Source: Streptomyces dysideae (GTDB lineage Bacteria; Actinomycetota; Actinomycetes; Streptomycetales; Streptomycetaceae). Taken from it: a stretch of 64,000 nucleotides of DNA. Of this stretch, positions 10,428-18,771 are shown piece after piece. Location of the stretch: assembly GCF_001514305.1 (NCBI RefSeq), contig NZ_KQ949088.1, forward strand, positions 62,001-126,000. The letters are read 5' to 3'. The first letter of the stretch is position 1; each line of letters opens with the position of its first letter. The position numbers and the translations under genes were made by a program. A model generated the notes under the pieces. It searched no databases, was not told the DNA's origin, and saw only the letters and a program-made list of their open reading frames with translations.

Positions 10428-10922
10428 TCAGCCCGCTGTCAGCCGTACCGGCTCTATGCCGGCGACGAGGCCGGCGAGGGCCTGGTCGATGTCGGGGCCG
10501 AGATACCAGTCGCCGGTGTGGTCGAGGGCGTAGGCGCGGCCTTCGGTGTCGATGGCGAGCAGGGCGTGGGTGTCGGTTTCGGCGCCGAGGGGGCAGACCT
10601 CGGTGTCGAGGGCGCGGCCGAGGTCGGCGAGGGTGCGGGCCATGTGGAGGCCGTGCAGGGGGTCGAAGTGGATGGCGGTGGGGGCGATTTGGCGGCCGTT
10701 GCCGGTGGGCGTGAGGTGGAGGCCGCCGAATTCGGCCCAGGCTTCTACGGCGGCGGGGAAGACGGCGTGGCGGTGGCCGGCGGGTGAGGCGTGGTCGCGG
10801 AGGGTGTCGGCCCAGATCTCGGCCTGTTTGATGTCCCAGCGTCCGGGTTGCCAGCCGGCGGCGCGCAGGGCGGCGTCGACGGGTACGGGGAAGCGGGTGG
10901 TCGAGGTGCGGTCGGTGTGCAT
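10428..10922 (-). CDS. SUKH-3-type immunity domain protein
   Basis: 164 aa, a single compact domain. The pattern AAGWQPGRW at the N-terminus, AWAEFGGLHL, HFDPLHGLHMARTLADLGR, VCPLGAETDTHALLAIDTEG and the C-terminal DWYLGP fit the SUKH-3 family, whose members neutralise nuclease and deaminase toxins by direct binding. It is transcribed together with the YwqJ-type deaminase gene that starts upstream of it (58 bp gap), the arrangement expected for a toxin and its cognate immunity protein. No export signal, so it acts in the cytoplasm. Confidence 0.85.
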   Translation of the reverse strand: MHTDRTSTTRFPVPVDAALRAAGWQPGRWDIKQAEIWADTLRDHASPAGHRHAVFPAAVEAWAEFGGLHLTPTGNGRQIAPTAIHFDPLHGLHMARTLADLGRALDTEVCPLGAETDTHALLAIDTEGRAYALDHTGDWYLGPDIDQALAGLVAGIEPVRLTAG

Positions 10923-10980
10923 CTGCCCTTCGTTCGTCGAGTTCGTCGAGGTAGTAGACCGGTTGTGCGTGGTGACGGGG

Positions 10981-11535
10981 TCAGTCGTCGGTCACTGTGG
11001 GGTCGACGATGCGGACGCCGAAGTGGGCGCTGAGGGCGGTGCAGGCGCGGCAGGGTGCGGCGAAGCTGCCGTGCAGGGGGTCGCCGTCCTCGCGGATGCG
11101 GCGGGCGGTGAGTTTGGCTTGCTTGAGGGCTCTGCGGGCTTCGCCGTTGGTCATGGGTTTTCGGGCGGCGCGTTTGCTGCGGGCTGCGTCGGCGGTGGCG
11201 ATGCGCCGGGAGATGAGGATGGTTTCGGCGCAGCGGCCGGTGAAGCGGTCGCGTTGGCCGCTGGTGAGGGTGTCGAGGAAGTCCTGGACGAGGTGGTGCA
11301 GGGCGGGTGGCTGGTCGCCGCGGGCGGCGGTGCCGGTGAGGGTGGCGCCGCGGACGGAGAGGGCGGCGGCGATGGTGGGGAGTATGCCGTCGCGGCGGTG
11401 GCGGAGGGTGGGGGCGTGGCGGGTGTCGGTGCTGCTCCAGCCGACGCGGGGGTCGCCGTTCCGCGGATCGCCGGATGTGCCCGTGTGCGCTCCTGCGCGC
11501 GGTCCTGTGTGTGGTCCCGTCTGCGTCGCGTTCAT
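10981..11535 (-). CDS. YwqJ-type nucleic-acid/nucleotide deaminase
   Basis: 184 aa. After ~80 variable residues a cytidine-deaminase-fold domain shows both zinc motifs: GRCAE at residues 100-104 (Cys-Ala-Glu, with the catalytic Glu) and PCRAC at 161-165. This [HC]AE...PCxxC pair with a Cys as first ligand is typical of the YwqJ branch, known as toxin domains of polymorphic toxin systems. There is no secretion signal or N-terminal delivery domain, so it may act inside the cell or be a stand-alone effector. ATG at 11535 is preferred: GGGAGGG lies about nine bases upstream, whereas an ATG three codons earlier abuts it. Next gene on the strand is SUKH-3. Confidence 0.85.
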   Translation of the reverse strand: MNATQTGPHTGPRAGAHTGTSGDPRNGDPRVGWSSTDTRHAPTLRHRRDGILPTIAAALSVRGATLTGTAARGDQPPALHHLVQDFLDTLTSGQRDRFTGRCAETILISRRIATADAARSKRAARKPMTNGEARRALKQAKLTARRIREDGDPLHGSFAAPCRACTALSAHFGVRIVDPTVTDD

Positions 11536-11815
11536 GATCGTCATTCCCTCCCGAGCATCCCCGGACGACACAGAGTGCCAAACAGCGTGGCTGGTGCGGA
11601 AGCTGGGTCGGTGCGACACGCCCGGGTTTGGGCGGGCTGTCACGAGGGGGTGACGGCTGGTCACGGAAGCGGAGGGGGTCATGACCGGCGCCGGTGACCG
11701 GTGTCGTCGTACCGCATAGGCTGTCGCCACCGCGATCCATGCGGTTGACGCGTGGAGACAGTCGGGCGGACGTCGTTGAGGCGGACGCCGGACGGACGAG
11801 ACAGTCGTTACGGGG

Positions 11816-11841
11816 CGTAGTGGTCGAGGGTGGTCACTACG
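11816..11841. promoter_or_regulatory. Inverted repeat CGTAGTG-N12-CACTACG in divergent promoter region
   Basis: Exact 7-bp arms at 11816-11822 and 11835-11841, 32 bp before the start of the WHH-SUKH gene. The 338-bp space 11536-11873 separates the divergent deaminase and WHH-SUKH genes and holds no gene. The repeat is a candidate operator for one or both; no -10/-35 pair was convincing. Confidence 0.4.
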
Positions 11842-11873
11842 GGTCGTACAGAACGCCGCAGGGGGCAACCGCC

Positions 11874-12872
11874 ATGACGACAGGTCGGCTCGGGCAGCAA
11901 GCCGCGCCGCCGAACGCGGCCTACGCCGGGCAGGTCGTGCATTTCCCGGATCCGGTCCGTGCGGCCCGTCACCCGAGAGGAGTACGGGTGGACGAGCACG
12001 GCTACCCCGACTTCTCGGCGTATGCGCGGGCGGCCGCGGAGATCGCGGAGCCGCCGGAGGGCTTCGGGGTCGACGAGTTGCGGCTGACGGACTATGTCTC
12101 GGCGAACGCGGCGCTGGCGGCGTCCGGCCACGACTTGTGGGACACGATTCCGGCGGTGGCGACGCCGCACGGCTGGACGTGGCATCACGTGGTGGGTTCG
12201 CGGCGGCTGGAGTTGGTGCCGGTCGAGGTGAAGGCGCTGCTGCGGCATCACGGTGGGATCGCCACATCCGCGGTGGACCAGGACAAGAGGGGGACGCGGC
12301 CGTTGCAGGAGACGCGTCCCGCGCATTTCGGGCTGCCGAAGTCGGGTGTGGCGGTGACGGAGGCGCAGGTGCTGGGGGTTGAGGAGGACCTCGGGTACCG
12401 GCTGCCGGGCGGTTACCGGTCGTTCCTGAAGGCGGCGGGCGGTTGCGCGCCGGTGGGGACCGCGCTGGACGCGGAGTTGGGGCTGCTGGTCGACCAGCCG
12501 TTCTTCACGGTGCGGGACGAGGCGGCTGTCAACGACCTGGTCTACGTCAACAAGTGCCTGCGGGACCATCTGACCAAGGACTACCTGAGTGTCGGGTTCG
12601 TACAGGGCGGTCTGCTGGCCGTGAAGGTGAGGGGCGACCGGATCGGTTCGGTGTGGTTCTGCGCGTACGACGACGCGCGGGACGTGGATCCCTCGTGGGC
12701 GCCGGCGGAACGGGTGGAGCGGTTGCTGGTGCCGTGCGGTGAGGACTTCGACGCGTTTCTGTCCCGACTGGCGGGCAGTCCGCCGGAGTTGGAGACGGTG
12801 GCGAACCTGATGGTGGACGGCGGGTTCGCGCGTCCGGTACCGGTGCCTGCGGCGTCTTCGGTGGGGGAGTGA
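11874..12872 (+). CDS. WHH-type nuclease-like domain fused to SMI1/KNR4 (SUKH) domain
   Basis: 332 aa. Residues ~35-128 match the core of the HNH/Endo VII WHH toxins: HGYPDFSAYARAA, a middle ANAAL, then HGWTWHHVVGSRRLELVPVE and LLRHHGG. In active WHH nucleases the segment after LVP reads VH; here it is VEVKALLRHHGG, so one expected His is Lys and activity is doubtful. From ~150 on, the protein is a SUKH/SMI1 domain (EEDLGYRLPGGYRSFLKAAG) with a C-terminal VERLLVPCGEDFDAFL. Toxin fold and immunity fold in one chain is unusual. ATG at 11874 follows GCAGGGGG. It is nine bases upstream of the next gene, so the two are one operon. Confidence 0.85.
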   Translation: MTTGRLGQQAAPPNAAYAGQVVHFPDPVRAARHPRGVRVDEHGYPDFSAYARAAAEIAEPPEGFGVDELRLTDYVSANAALAASGHDLWDTIPAVATPHGWTWHHVVGSRRLELVPVEVKALLRHHGGIATSAVDQDKRGTRPLQETRPAHFGLPKSGVAVTEAQVLGVEEDLGYRLPGGYRSFLKAAGGCAPVGTALDAELGLLVDQPFFTVRDEAAVNDLVYVNKCLRDHLTKDYLSVGFVQGGLLAVKVRGDRIGSVWFCAYDDARDVDPSWAPAERVERLLVPCGEDFDAFLSRLAGSPPELETVANLMVDGGFARPVPVPAASSVGE

Positions 12873-12881
12873 GCTTCGGCC

Positions 12882-15800
12882 ATGGTGACTTTCGCGCAGG
12901 CGCAGGAGCGCGCCGAGGAGTGGGTCAACGGGGATGTGCCGTCGTACCAGCATCGTGAGGTGCGGGTGCGGGAGTTCGAGCTCGGGTTCGTGATGTGGGC
13001 CGAGGACCGTGCGGACGGTCCGCGTTCGGACGGCGGTACGCAGCGGCTCGTGATCGCCCGGGACAGCGGGGACGCGACGCTGTGGCCCTCGCTGCCGGTG
13101 GGTGAGGTGATCCGCCGCTATGAGGAGGAGTACGGCCGGGCGGACGCCCCCGCCGAGCCGGCGCCGGCTGCTGCGGCTCGGGTGGACCTGAACCAGACGT
13201 CGTTCTTGTTGACGCCACCGGAGTGGTTGCAGGAGGCGGCGGACAAGTTGGGGATTCCGGATGGGCGGGGTGCGGCTGGGTCTGGGGGTAACGGTGCCGG
13301 GACCGATGGTGTCGGTACCGGGGCGGGGACTGGCGCGGGTGGGCCTGTGGGGGCGCCTGGCGCGGCTAGTGCGCCGGGGGTGCCTGGTGTTCCTGAGGGG
13401 GCGACTCCTTGGGCCGGGACCGACACGAACGCCGATCCCGGCGATGACCGTTCCGTTCCGTTGCCGGAGACTGTGTTCGCTCCGCCGTTGAGCGCCGAGG
13501 ACGACACTCCGCCGCCCGCTGCCGGGTCGGACGCCAAGACTGCGCTGATGTCGGGCGGCAGTCAGCTTCCGCCGACGTCGCTCGCTCCGGAGATCGCTGA
13601 CTCGAACGCGCCGGGCGCGCAGAGCGATACGGCGGCGCGCGGGGTTCCTGGTGCGCCGGGTGGGGTGAGTGGTGCGCCGGCGCTCGGGGCTCCGGGTGCG
13701 CCCGGTGTGCAGGGCGTGCACGGTGCGCCGCCGCAGGGCAGTACGCCGCCCCCCGGGGCTCCGGTGGGGCCGGGTGGGGTGTCGTACGGGTATCCGCAGG
13801 GTGGTGTGGGTGGAGTAGGTGGTGTGGGTGTGCCGGGCACGCCCCCGCCTGGGGCTCCTGTGCCGGGTGCTACGCCGCCGCCTGCGCCGACGTATGGGTA
13901 TCCGCAGGGTGCGGGTGGTGTCGGTGGTGCGGGTGTGCAGGGCACGCCCCCGCCGGGCGCCTCTGCGCCGGGTGCCACGCCGCCGCCCGCGTCTTCCTAC
14001 GGCTATCCGCAGGGTGGGCCCGGTGGTGCGGCTCAGGGGCCGGGTGGGCGGTCGCTTCCGCCGAACGCCGAGGACATCGCCGACGCCGCGACGAGCAAGG
14101 CGGCGCCTCCGCCGCGTCGTGCGCGGGGCGGGGCCAACCCGCCGCCTCCGCCCGGTGCGCCCGGGACGCCGGGGGCGCGGCCGGGTACGCCTGCGCCGTC
14201 CGGGCCGGGAGTGCCGGGGACGCCGGCGGGCGGGTATGTGCCGACGCAGCTGGTGTCGGCGCTCGATCCCAACGCAGGGGCTCCAGGGGCTCCGCAGGCG
14301 CCGGGCGCGCCTAACTCTCCGGGCGCCCCCAATCCGCCCGGTGCGCCGAACCCTCCCGGCGCTCCCCAGCCGCCCGGTGCCCCGGGTGTGCCCGGCGGTA
14401 CGCCTCCGGGCGGTGTCCACCATGCCGCCACGATGTTTGCCGACCCGGGTCAGATGGGTGGGGGCGTGCCGCAGCCGCCGGGAGCCCCTGGTGTGCCGAA
14501 TGCGCCTGGCGCTTCGGGTGTTCCGAGCGCCCCGGGCATGCCTGGTGCGCCTGGCGTACCGCAACCTCCAGGCGCCCCGGGTGCCCCCGGAGCCCCGGGT
14601 GCGCCGCAACCTCCTGGCGCCCCCGGTGTACCTGGTGCGCCCGTCGGCCCCGGTGCGCAGGGTTCTTCCGGGGGCGCGCGGGGTGCTGTGCATCACGCGG
14701 AGACCATGCTGTCAGCGCCGCCGGTGGGCGGCCCCGGTGTGCCTCCGCCGCCGCAGGCCCCTGGCGTACCGCCCGGCGCACCCGGTGTTCCGGGCGCCCC
14801 TGGTATGGCGCCGGGCGCCCCGCAGCCGCCGATGCCGCCCGGTGCGATGCCGCCGCCCGGTCAGCCCGGGCCCGGTCAGCAGCCGGCGTACGGGTATCCG
14901 CCGCAGGGGCAGCCGACGGTCGGCCCTGGGTATCAGGCTGTGCTGCGTTATCGCGCGCAGGACGGGTCGGAGCAGCAGCTGATCCGGCGTTCGGCGCCGG
15001 GGACGCCGCATCCGGAGTGGCAGATCTTCCATGAGCTGCGGGCGATGAACGTGCCGTCGGACCAGGTGCTGGAGCTGCACACGGAGTTGGAGTCGTGCGA
15101 GCTGCCGGGCGCGTACTGTGCGCGGATGATCCGGGAGCAGTGGCCGCAGGCGCGGATCACGAGCATCGCGCCGTACGGCACGGATCACGCGAGCCGGCAG
15201 CAGGGTATGCAGCAACTGCTGGCGCACCAGGGTGAGTTGCACCAGGTGGCGGACGGGCCCGCGCGCCCCGCGCCGGTGCGCGCGCCGCTTCCGCAGGTGC
15301 AGCCCGCGCCGCCGGTTCCGCCGGAGGGTGTGGCGCAGGAGCTGGCGGGGGCGTTCGGGCCGGGGATCTTCCGGTTCGAGCAGGCCGCCGTGTCCCGGCA
15401 GGGGGTGCCGCCCCTCGTGGCGCACTCGCTGGTGGTGGCGGGGCTGCCGGTGGACATGGGTCCGTTCTTCTGGGCGCAGGCTCAGCCGGGGCGGCCCGTT
15501 CCGACGCTGGCGGAGTTGGCGCAGGAGCGCGGGGTGCAGCCGGCCTCGGACGCGGGTTCGTACCTCGTCATGGGCAGCGACTTCGGCCGGGCGCTGTGCG
15601 TGCAGTACGGGACGGCGAACATCGTGGCCGTGCCGGTGGAGGCGGGGCTCGGCGGGGTGCCCGTGCCGCCGCAGTTCGTGAACACGGGGCTGCCCGAGTT
15701 CCAGCGGTGTCTTGCGCTGCTGGGGCGGATGTGGCGGCTGCGGTTCGGGCTGAACCAGGAGCAGGCGGGCCGCTGGACCGTCGACTTCCAGGCCCAGCTC

Positions 15801-15884
15801 GCCGCGCTCGACCCGGCGGCGCTCAGCTCACCGGAGAGCTGGTGGTCGGTGCTGCTGGAGCAGATGTGGGACGGGTTGCTGTGA
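12882..15884 (+). CDS. Imm35 - Gly/Pro linker - deaminase-like - SUKH-4 fusion protein
   Basis: 1000 aa. Order: residues 1-90 resemble immunity protein 35 (MVTFAQAQERAEEWVN..., ELGFVMWAED, RLVIARDSGDATLWPSLPV); ~125-690 is a long collagen-like Gly-Ala-Pro/Gly-Val-Pro linker; ~700-775 resembles the XOO_2897/DYW-type deaminase family (PEWQIFHELRAMNVPSDQV, HTELESCELPGAYC, then TDHASRQQG); ~820-1000 is a SUKH-4 domain (YLVMGSDFGRALCVQYGT, FVNTGLPEFQRCLALLGRMW). In active relatives the last motif reads PCxxxxxYC-like; here SCELPGAYC is present but Zn binding is uncertain. No signal peptide. Immunity domains at both ends of a toxin-like fold suggest a regulator or decoy. Follows the WHH-SUKH gene by nine bases. 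Confidence 0.82.
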   Translation: MVTFAQAQERAEEWVNGDVPSYQHREVRVREFELGFVMWAEDRADGPRSDGGTQRLVIARDSGDATLWPSLPVGEVIRRYEEEYGRADAPAEPAPAAAARVDLNQTSFLLTPPEWLQEAADKLGIPDGRGAAGSGGNGAGTDGVGTGAGTGAGGPVGAPGAASAPGVPGVPEGATPWAGTDTNADPGDDRSVPLPETVFAPPLSAEDDTPPPAAGSDAKTALMSGGSQLPPTSLAPEIADSNAPGAQSDTAARGVPGAPGGVSGAPALGAPGAPGVQGVHGAPPQGSTPPPGAPVGPGGVSYGYPQGGVGGVGGVGVPGTPPPGAPVPGATPPPAPTYGYPQGAGGVGGAGVQGTPPPGASAPGATPPPASSYGYPQGGPGGAAQGPGGRSLPPNAEDIADAATSKAAPPPRRARGGANPPPPPGAPGTPGARPGTPAPSGPGVPGTPAGGYVPTQLVSALDPNAGAPGAPQAPGAPNSPGAPNPPGAPNPPGAPQPPGAPGVPGGTPPGGVHHAATMFADPGQMGGGVPQPPGAPGVPNAPGASGVPSAPGMPGAPGVPQPPGAPGAPGAPGAPQPPGAPGVPGAPVGPGAQGSSGGARGAVHHAETMLSAPPVGGPGVPPPPQAPGVPPGAPGVPGAPGMAPGAPQPPMPPGAMPPPGQPGPGQQPAYGYPPQGQPTVGPGYQAVLRYRAQDGSEQQLIRRSAPGTPHPEWQIFHELRAMNVPSDQVLELHTELESCELPGAYCARMIREQWPQARITSIAPYGTDHASRQQGMQQLLAHQGELHQVADGPARPAPVRAPLPQVQPAPPVPPEGVAQELAGAFGPGIFRFEQAAVSRQGVPPLVAHSLVVAGLPVDMGPFFWAQAQPGRPVPTLAELAQERGVQPASDAGSYLVMGSDFGRALCVQYGTANIVAVPVEAGLGGVPVPPQFVNTGLPEFQRCLALLGRMWRLRFGLNQEQAGRWTVDFQAQLAALDPAALSSPESWWSVLLEQMWDGLL
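13261..14900 (+). repeat. Collagen-like Gly-X-Pro coding repeat inside the Imm35/SUKH-4 gene
   Basis: About 550 codons dominated by GAP, GVP, GTP and PPG triplets, with embedded YGYPQG repeats (three near 13787, 13892 and 13997) and two TMF/TML-HHA islands. Low-complexity and strongly biased, giving long spurious open frames on the other strand. Confidence 0.85.
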
Positions 15885-15921
15885 CGCGCCGCGTGCGCTG
15901 ACCTCCGAATCCCTTGGCTGG

Positions 15922-15967
15922 AGTGCCGGGCCCGGTCGTACGACGTCGTACGACCGGGCCCGGCACT
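15922..15967. terminator. 46-bp perfect palindrome, likely terminator
   Basis: The arms 15922-15944 and 15945-15967 are exact reverse complements with no unpaired bases, followed by TTTC. It lies 38 bp after the stop of the SUKH-4 fusion gene and ends that operon. A rho-independent terminator is likely, though perfect symmetry could also bind a protein. Confidence 0.7.
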
Positions 15968-16044
15968 TTCGTGTGCACGCATGACCGTGACCTGTGCGCG
16001 GAGTGTCGCGTTATGAACACTTCCGTCCGATACATCAAGATGTC

Positions 16045-16064
16045 CGCGAAATCATCATTTCGCG
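16045..16064. promoter_or_regulatory. 8-bp inverted repeat upstream of FilP-like gene
   Basis: CGCGAAAT and ATTTCGCG flank CATC, 37 bp before the ATG of the coiled-coil gene. It could be an operator or a 5'-UTR hairpin. Nothing else of note is visible in the 15968-16100 gap. Confidence 0.35.
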
Positions 16065-16100
16065 TCCGCTCGTGTCAGTTCGGCGGAGAGGGGCTCCAGG

Positions 16101-16985
16101 ATGAGCAGCGCACCGGTCACGCCGCACGGCTTCGTGGCCGTACGGGGGCGTGGCTACCGGCCCGAACAGGTCGACGTCTACGCCGACGCCCTCTCCCGGG
16201 ACCGCGACGCCGCGTGGGAACGCGCCGCCCGGCTCACCGTGCTCGCCAGGGAGATGGAGGCGGAGCTGGTGCGGTTGCGGGAGGTGGTGGCGGGGCTCGC
16301 GCCGCAGACGTACGAGACGCTCGGGGAGCGTGCGCGCCGGATCTTCGAGCTGGGGCAGGAGGAGGCCACGGCCGTGCGCGAGGGCGCCCGGCAGGAGGCG
16401 CAACGCCTCGCGGAAGAGGCGCAGGCGTGTGCGGACGGCGTGCGCGACGCGGCACAGGCACACGCCGACGCCGTACGCGCCGAGGCCGATGAACGCGCCC
16501 GCCAGCGGTTGCTCACGGCGCGCGCCGAGGCCGACGAGATCCGTATCGCCGCGCGGCGTGAAGTGAAAGAGGGGCGCGGGGAGGCGCTCGCGGCGTTGCG
16601 TGAGGTACGGCAGCGCGCCTCCGTGACGCTCGCCGAGCAGGCCAAGGAGCATGCCGAGCAGTGGGCCGAGGTCGAGCGCGAGGAGGCGGAGCGGGTGGCC
16701 GCGTTGGGGGCGTGGGAGGCGGAGCGGGCGGCGCGGGCCGAGGCGGCGTTGTCGGAGGCGCAGCAGGCGCTGGCAGAGGCGGAGGTTTCGGGACGGCAGT
16801 GGCAGGAGGAGGCGCGGGAGCGGGCGGGGGAGGTGGTTGCGGAGGCGCGGGCTCGGGAGGAGCGGACTGCGAGGGAGACCGAGCGGGTGCTTCGTGAGCA
16901 TGGGGAGGCGTGGGACGACATGCAGGCCCATATGGATTACGTACGGAACAGTTTGACGGCGTTGACCGGGCGGGTGGCGGAGTGA
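16101..16985 (+). CDS. DivIVA/FilP-like coiled-coil cytoskeletal protein
   Basis: 294 aa. The N-terminus (HGFVAVRGRGYRPEQVDVYA) is the short DivIVA-like motif found in the Streptomyces FilP/Scy and so-called cellulose-binding proteins; the remainder is an Ala/Glu/Arg-rich coiled coil without membrane segments. Family members form filaments and organise polar growth at hyphal tips. Whether this paralogue does so is inference. GAGAGGGG precedes the ATG. It is a single gene between the toxin-like cluster and a convergent symporter operon. Confidence 0.85.
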   Translation: MSSAPVTPHGFVAVRGRGYRPEQVDVYADALSRDRDAAWERAARLTVLAREMEAELVRLREVVAGLAPQTYETLGERARRIFELGQEEATAVREGARQEAQRLAEEAQACADGVRDAAQAHADAVRAEADERARQRLLTARAEADEIRIAARREVKEGRGEALAALREVRQRASVTLAEQAKEHAEQWAEVEREEAERVAALGAWEAERAARAEAALSEAQQALAEAEVSGRQWQEEARERAGEVVAEARAREERTARETERVLREHGEAWDDMQAHMDYVRNSLTALTGRVAE

Positions 16986-17160
16986 GTGACGGCGTCAGCT
17001 GGTGCCCGGCGGTGTGAGCGAGGCCGGTTGCCGGTGACCGGCGTTGAGCGTGCGGGGCGGTCAGTGCACAGGGGTGGTCGCGCGGCCCGGCGCCGGCGGG
17101 GTGCCAGACGACAACAGCCTGAGCCCCCGCATCCGGTCCTGACCGCCCCCCCGTACCCTC

Positions 17161-18771
17161 TCACCCACTCCTCCGCACCACCCCCGCCAGTATCCACCCC
17201 TCCACAGCCTCATACTGCCGCCGCTGCTCCTCAGCCGTCCGTCGCCCCGACGCCACCGTCCCCAGCCACCCGAAGGCGAAGCCCGCCGGGATCGACACCA
17301 GCCCCGTCGTGGTGAACGGGAACCAGTTGAAGTCGGCCTCGGGAAAAGCGGAGCCCGGGGAACCGGAGACCAGGTTCGTCCCCGGCATCAGCAACAGCAC
17401 GACCACCGTGCCGCCGATCAGCGTGCACAGCAGCCCCAGCCGCGTGTACCGGCGCCAGAAGAGGCTGTAGACGAGGGCGGGCGCGATGGCGGAGGCGGCC
17501 AGGCAGAAGGACAGGGTCACCAGCGGTTGCAGGCTGCGGTGTTGGACCAGACAGGCCAGGAGGATCGCCGGGACACCGACCGCCAGCGACGACAGCCGTG
17601 CCAGCGTCATTTCGCGGCGGCCCGTCATCGGCCGTCCCCGGCCCGCGAAGACGTCGTGGGCCAGGGAGTTGGCGCAGGCGAGGATCATGCCGGCCACCGA
17701 GGCGAGCAGAGTGAGGAAGATGGCCGTGGTGACGGTGGTGAAGAGGAGGGTCTCCGCCGTTGAGACGTCCGGGCCGAACGCCGCCCGCGAACCGAGCAGG
17801 TATGCCGTGTTGCCCTGCGGATCGGCCTGGGTGATCGCCGCCCGCCCGATCAGGGCCGTCGCACCGAAGCCGACCACCGTGATCACCAGCACGAACAGCA
17901 CCACGCTCGACACCGCCCACGACATCGAGCGCCGTACCTGACGCGCGCTGGACGCCGTGTACATGCGCATCGTGACGTGCGGCAGACACGCGCCGCCCAG
18001 GACCACCGCCAGCTGGGAGCTGATCATGTCGAGGCGGGGATGCGGGCCGCCCGCGAACTGCAGCCCCGACCGCAGGAACGCCGGTCCGACCCCGCTCTGT
18101 TCAGCCGCCGCCGAGAACAGCGCCCCGGGATCCCAGTCGAACCGCCGCAGCACCAGGACGGCGATCACGGCACCCGACCCGAGCAGCATCACCATCTTCA
18201 GCATCTGGATGAGAGCCGTGCCCTTCATCCCGCCGATCGCCGCGTAGCTGATCATCAGCGCGCCCAGCCCGACGATGCACCCCGTCTTCAGTGAGTCACC
18301 GGAGAAGCCCAGCAGGAACGCCACCAGCTGCCCCGTGCCCGCGAGTTGCACCAGTATCAGCGGCAGCAGCGCCGCGAGGGTCACCAGGCACGCCGTGATA
18401 CGCACCGAACGCCCCGGCATACGACGGGCGAACGCGTCCCCCATCGTGAACCGGCCCGCGTTCCGCAGGGGTTCGGCCAACAGGAACATCAGCAGCATCA
18501 GAGACAGCGCCGTACTCAGCGCCAGCACGATCCCGTCGTAGCCGAACAGCGCGATCACGCCGCCCGTCCCCAGCACGGTCGCGGCGCTGATGTAGTCGCC
18601 CGCGATCGCCAGGCCGTTGCGCATGGGGGACAGGGAGCTGTAGCCGGTGTAGAACTCGTCGAGGTCGTCCTGGTCCGGGCCCGTCATCACGCACAGCAGC
18701 AGCGTGATCGTGGTGACGGCGGAGAACGCCACCAGGGACATCGTCTGCGCGCCGCCTGTGAGGTCCGTCAT
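17161..18771 (-). CDS. Sodium:solute symporter (SSS family, acetate/monocarboxylate type)
   Basis: 536 aa with 12-14 hydrophobic helices. Seen: MTGPDQDDLDEFYTGYSSLS, GLAIAGDYISAATVLGTGG (first core helix with conserved Ser/Ala), GRFTMGDAFARRMP, ISYAAIGGMKGT and a C-terminal cytoplasmic tail. This matches the ActP/MctP branch that carries acetate, propionate, pyruvate or lactate with Na+. Substrate here is unproven. The ATG at 18771 overlaps the stop of the DUF485 gene by four bases (ATGA), so the pair is translationally coupled. The 175-bp gap to the coiled-coil gene holds no clear terminator. Confidence 0.92.
   Translation of the reverse strand: MTDLTGGAQTMSLVAFSAVTTITLLLCVMTGPDQDDLDEFYTGYSSLSPMRNGLAIAGDYISAATVLGTGGVIALFGYDGIVLALSTALSLMLLMFLLAEPLRNAGRFTMGDAFARRMPGRSVRITACLVTLAALLPLILVQLAGTGQLVAFLLGFSGDSLKTGCIVGLGALMISYAAIGGMKGTALIQMLKMVMLLGSGAVIAVLVLRRFDWDPGALFSAAAEQSGVGPAFLRSGLQFAGGPHPRLDMISSQLAVVLGGACLPHVTMRMYTASSARQVRRSMSWAVSSVVLFVLVITVVGFGATALIGRAAITQADPQGNTAYLLGSRAAFGPDVSTAETLLFTTVTTAIFLTLLASVAGMILACANSLAHDVFAGRGRPMTGRREMTLARLSSLAVGVPAILLACLVQHRSLQPLVTLSFCLAASAIAPALVYSLFWRRYTRLGLLCTLIGGTVVVLLLMPGTNLVSGSPGSAFPEADFNWFPFTTTGLVSIPAGFAFGWLGTVASGRRTAEEQRRQYEAVEGWILAGVVRRSG

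Noticed and set aside
11808..14696. 962-aa open frame on the minus strand
   Set aside because: Arg/His/Pro-rich shadow of the Gly-Pro-rich plus-strand genes; GC bias removes stops on the opposite strand.
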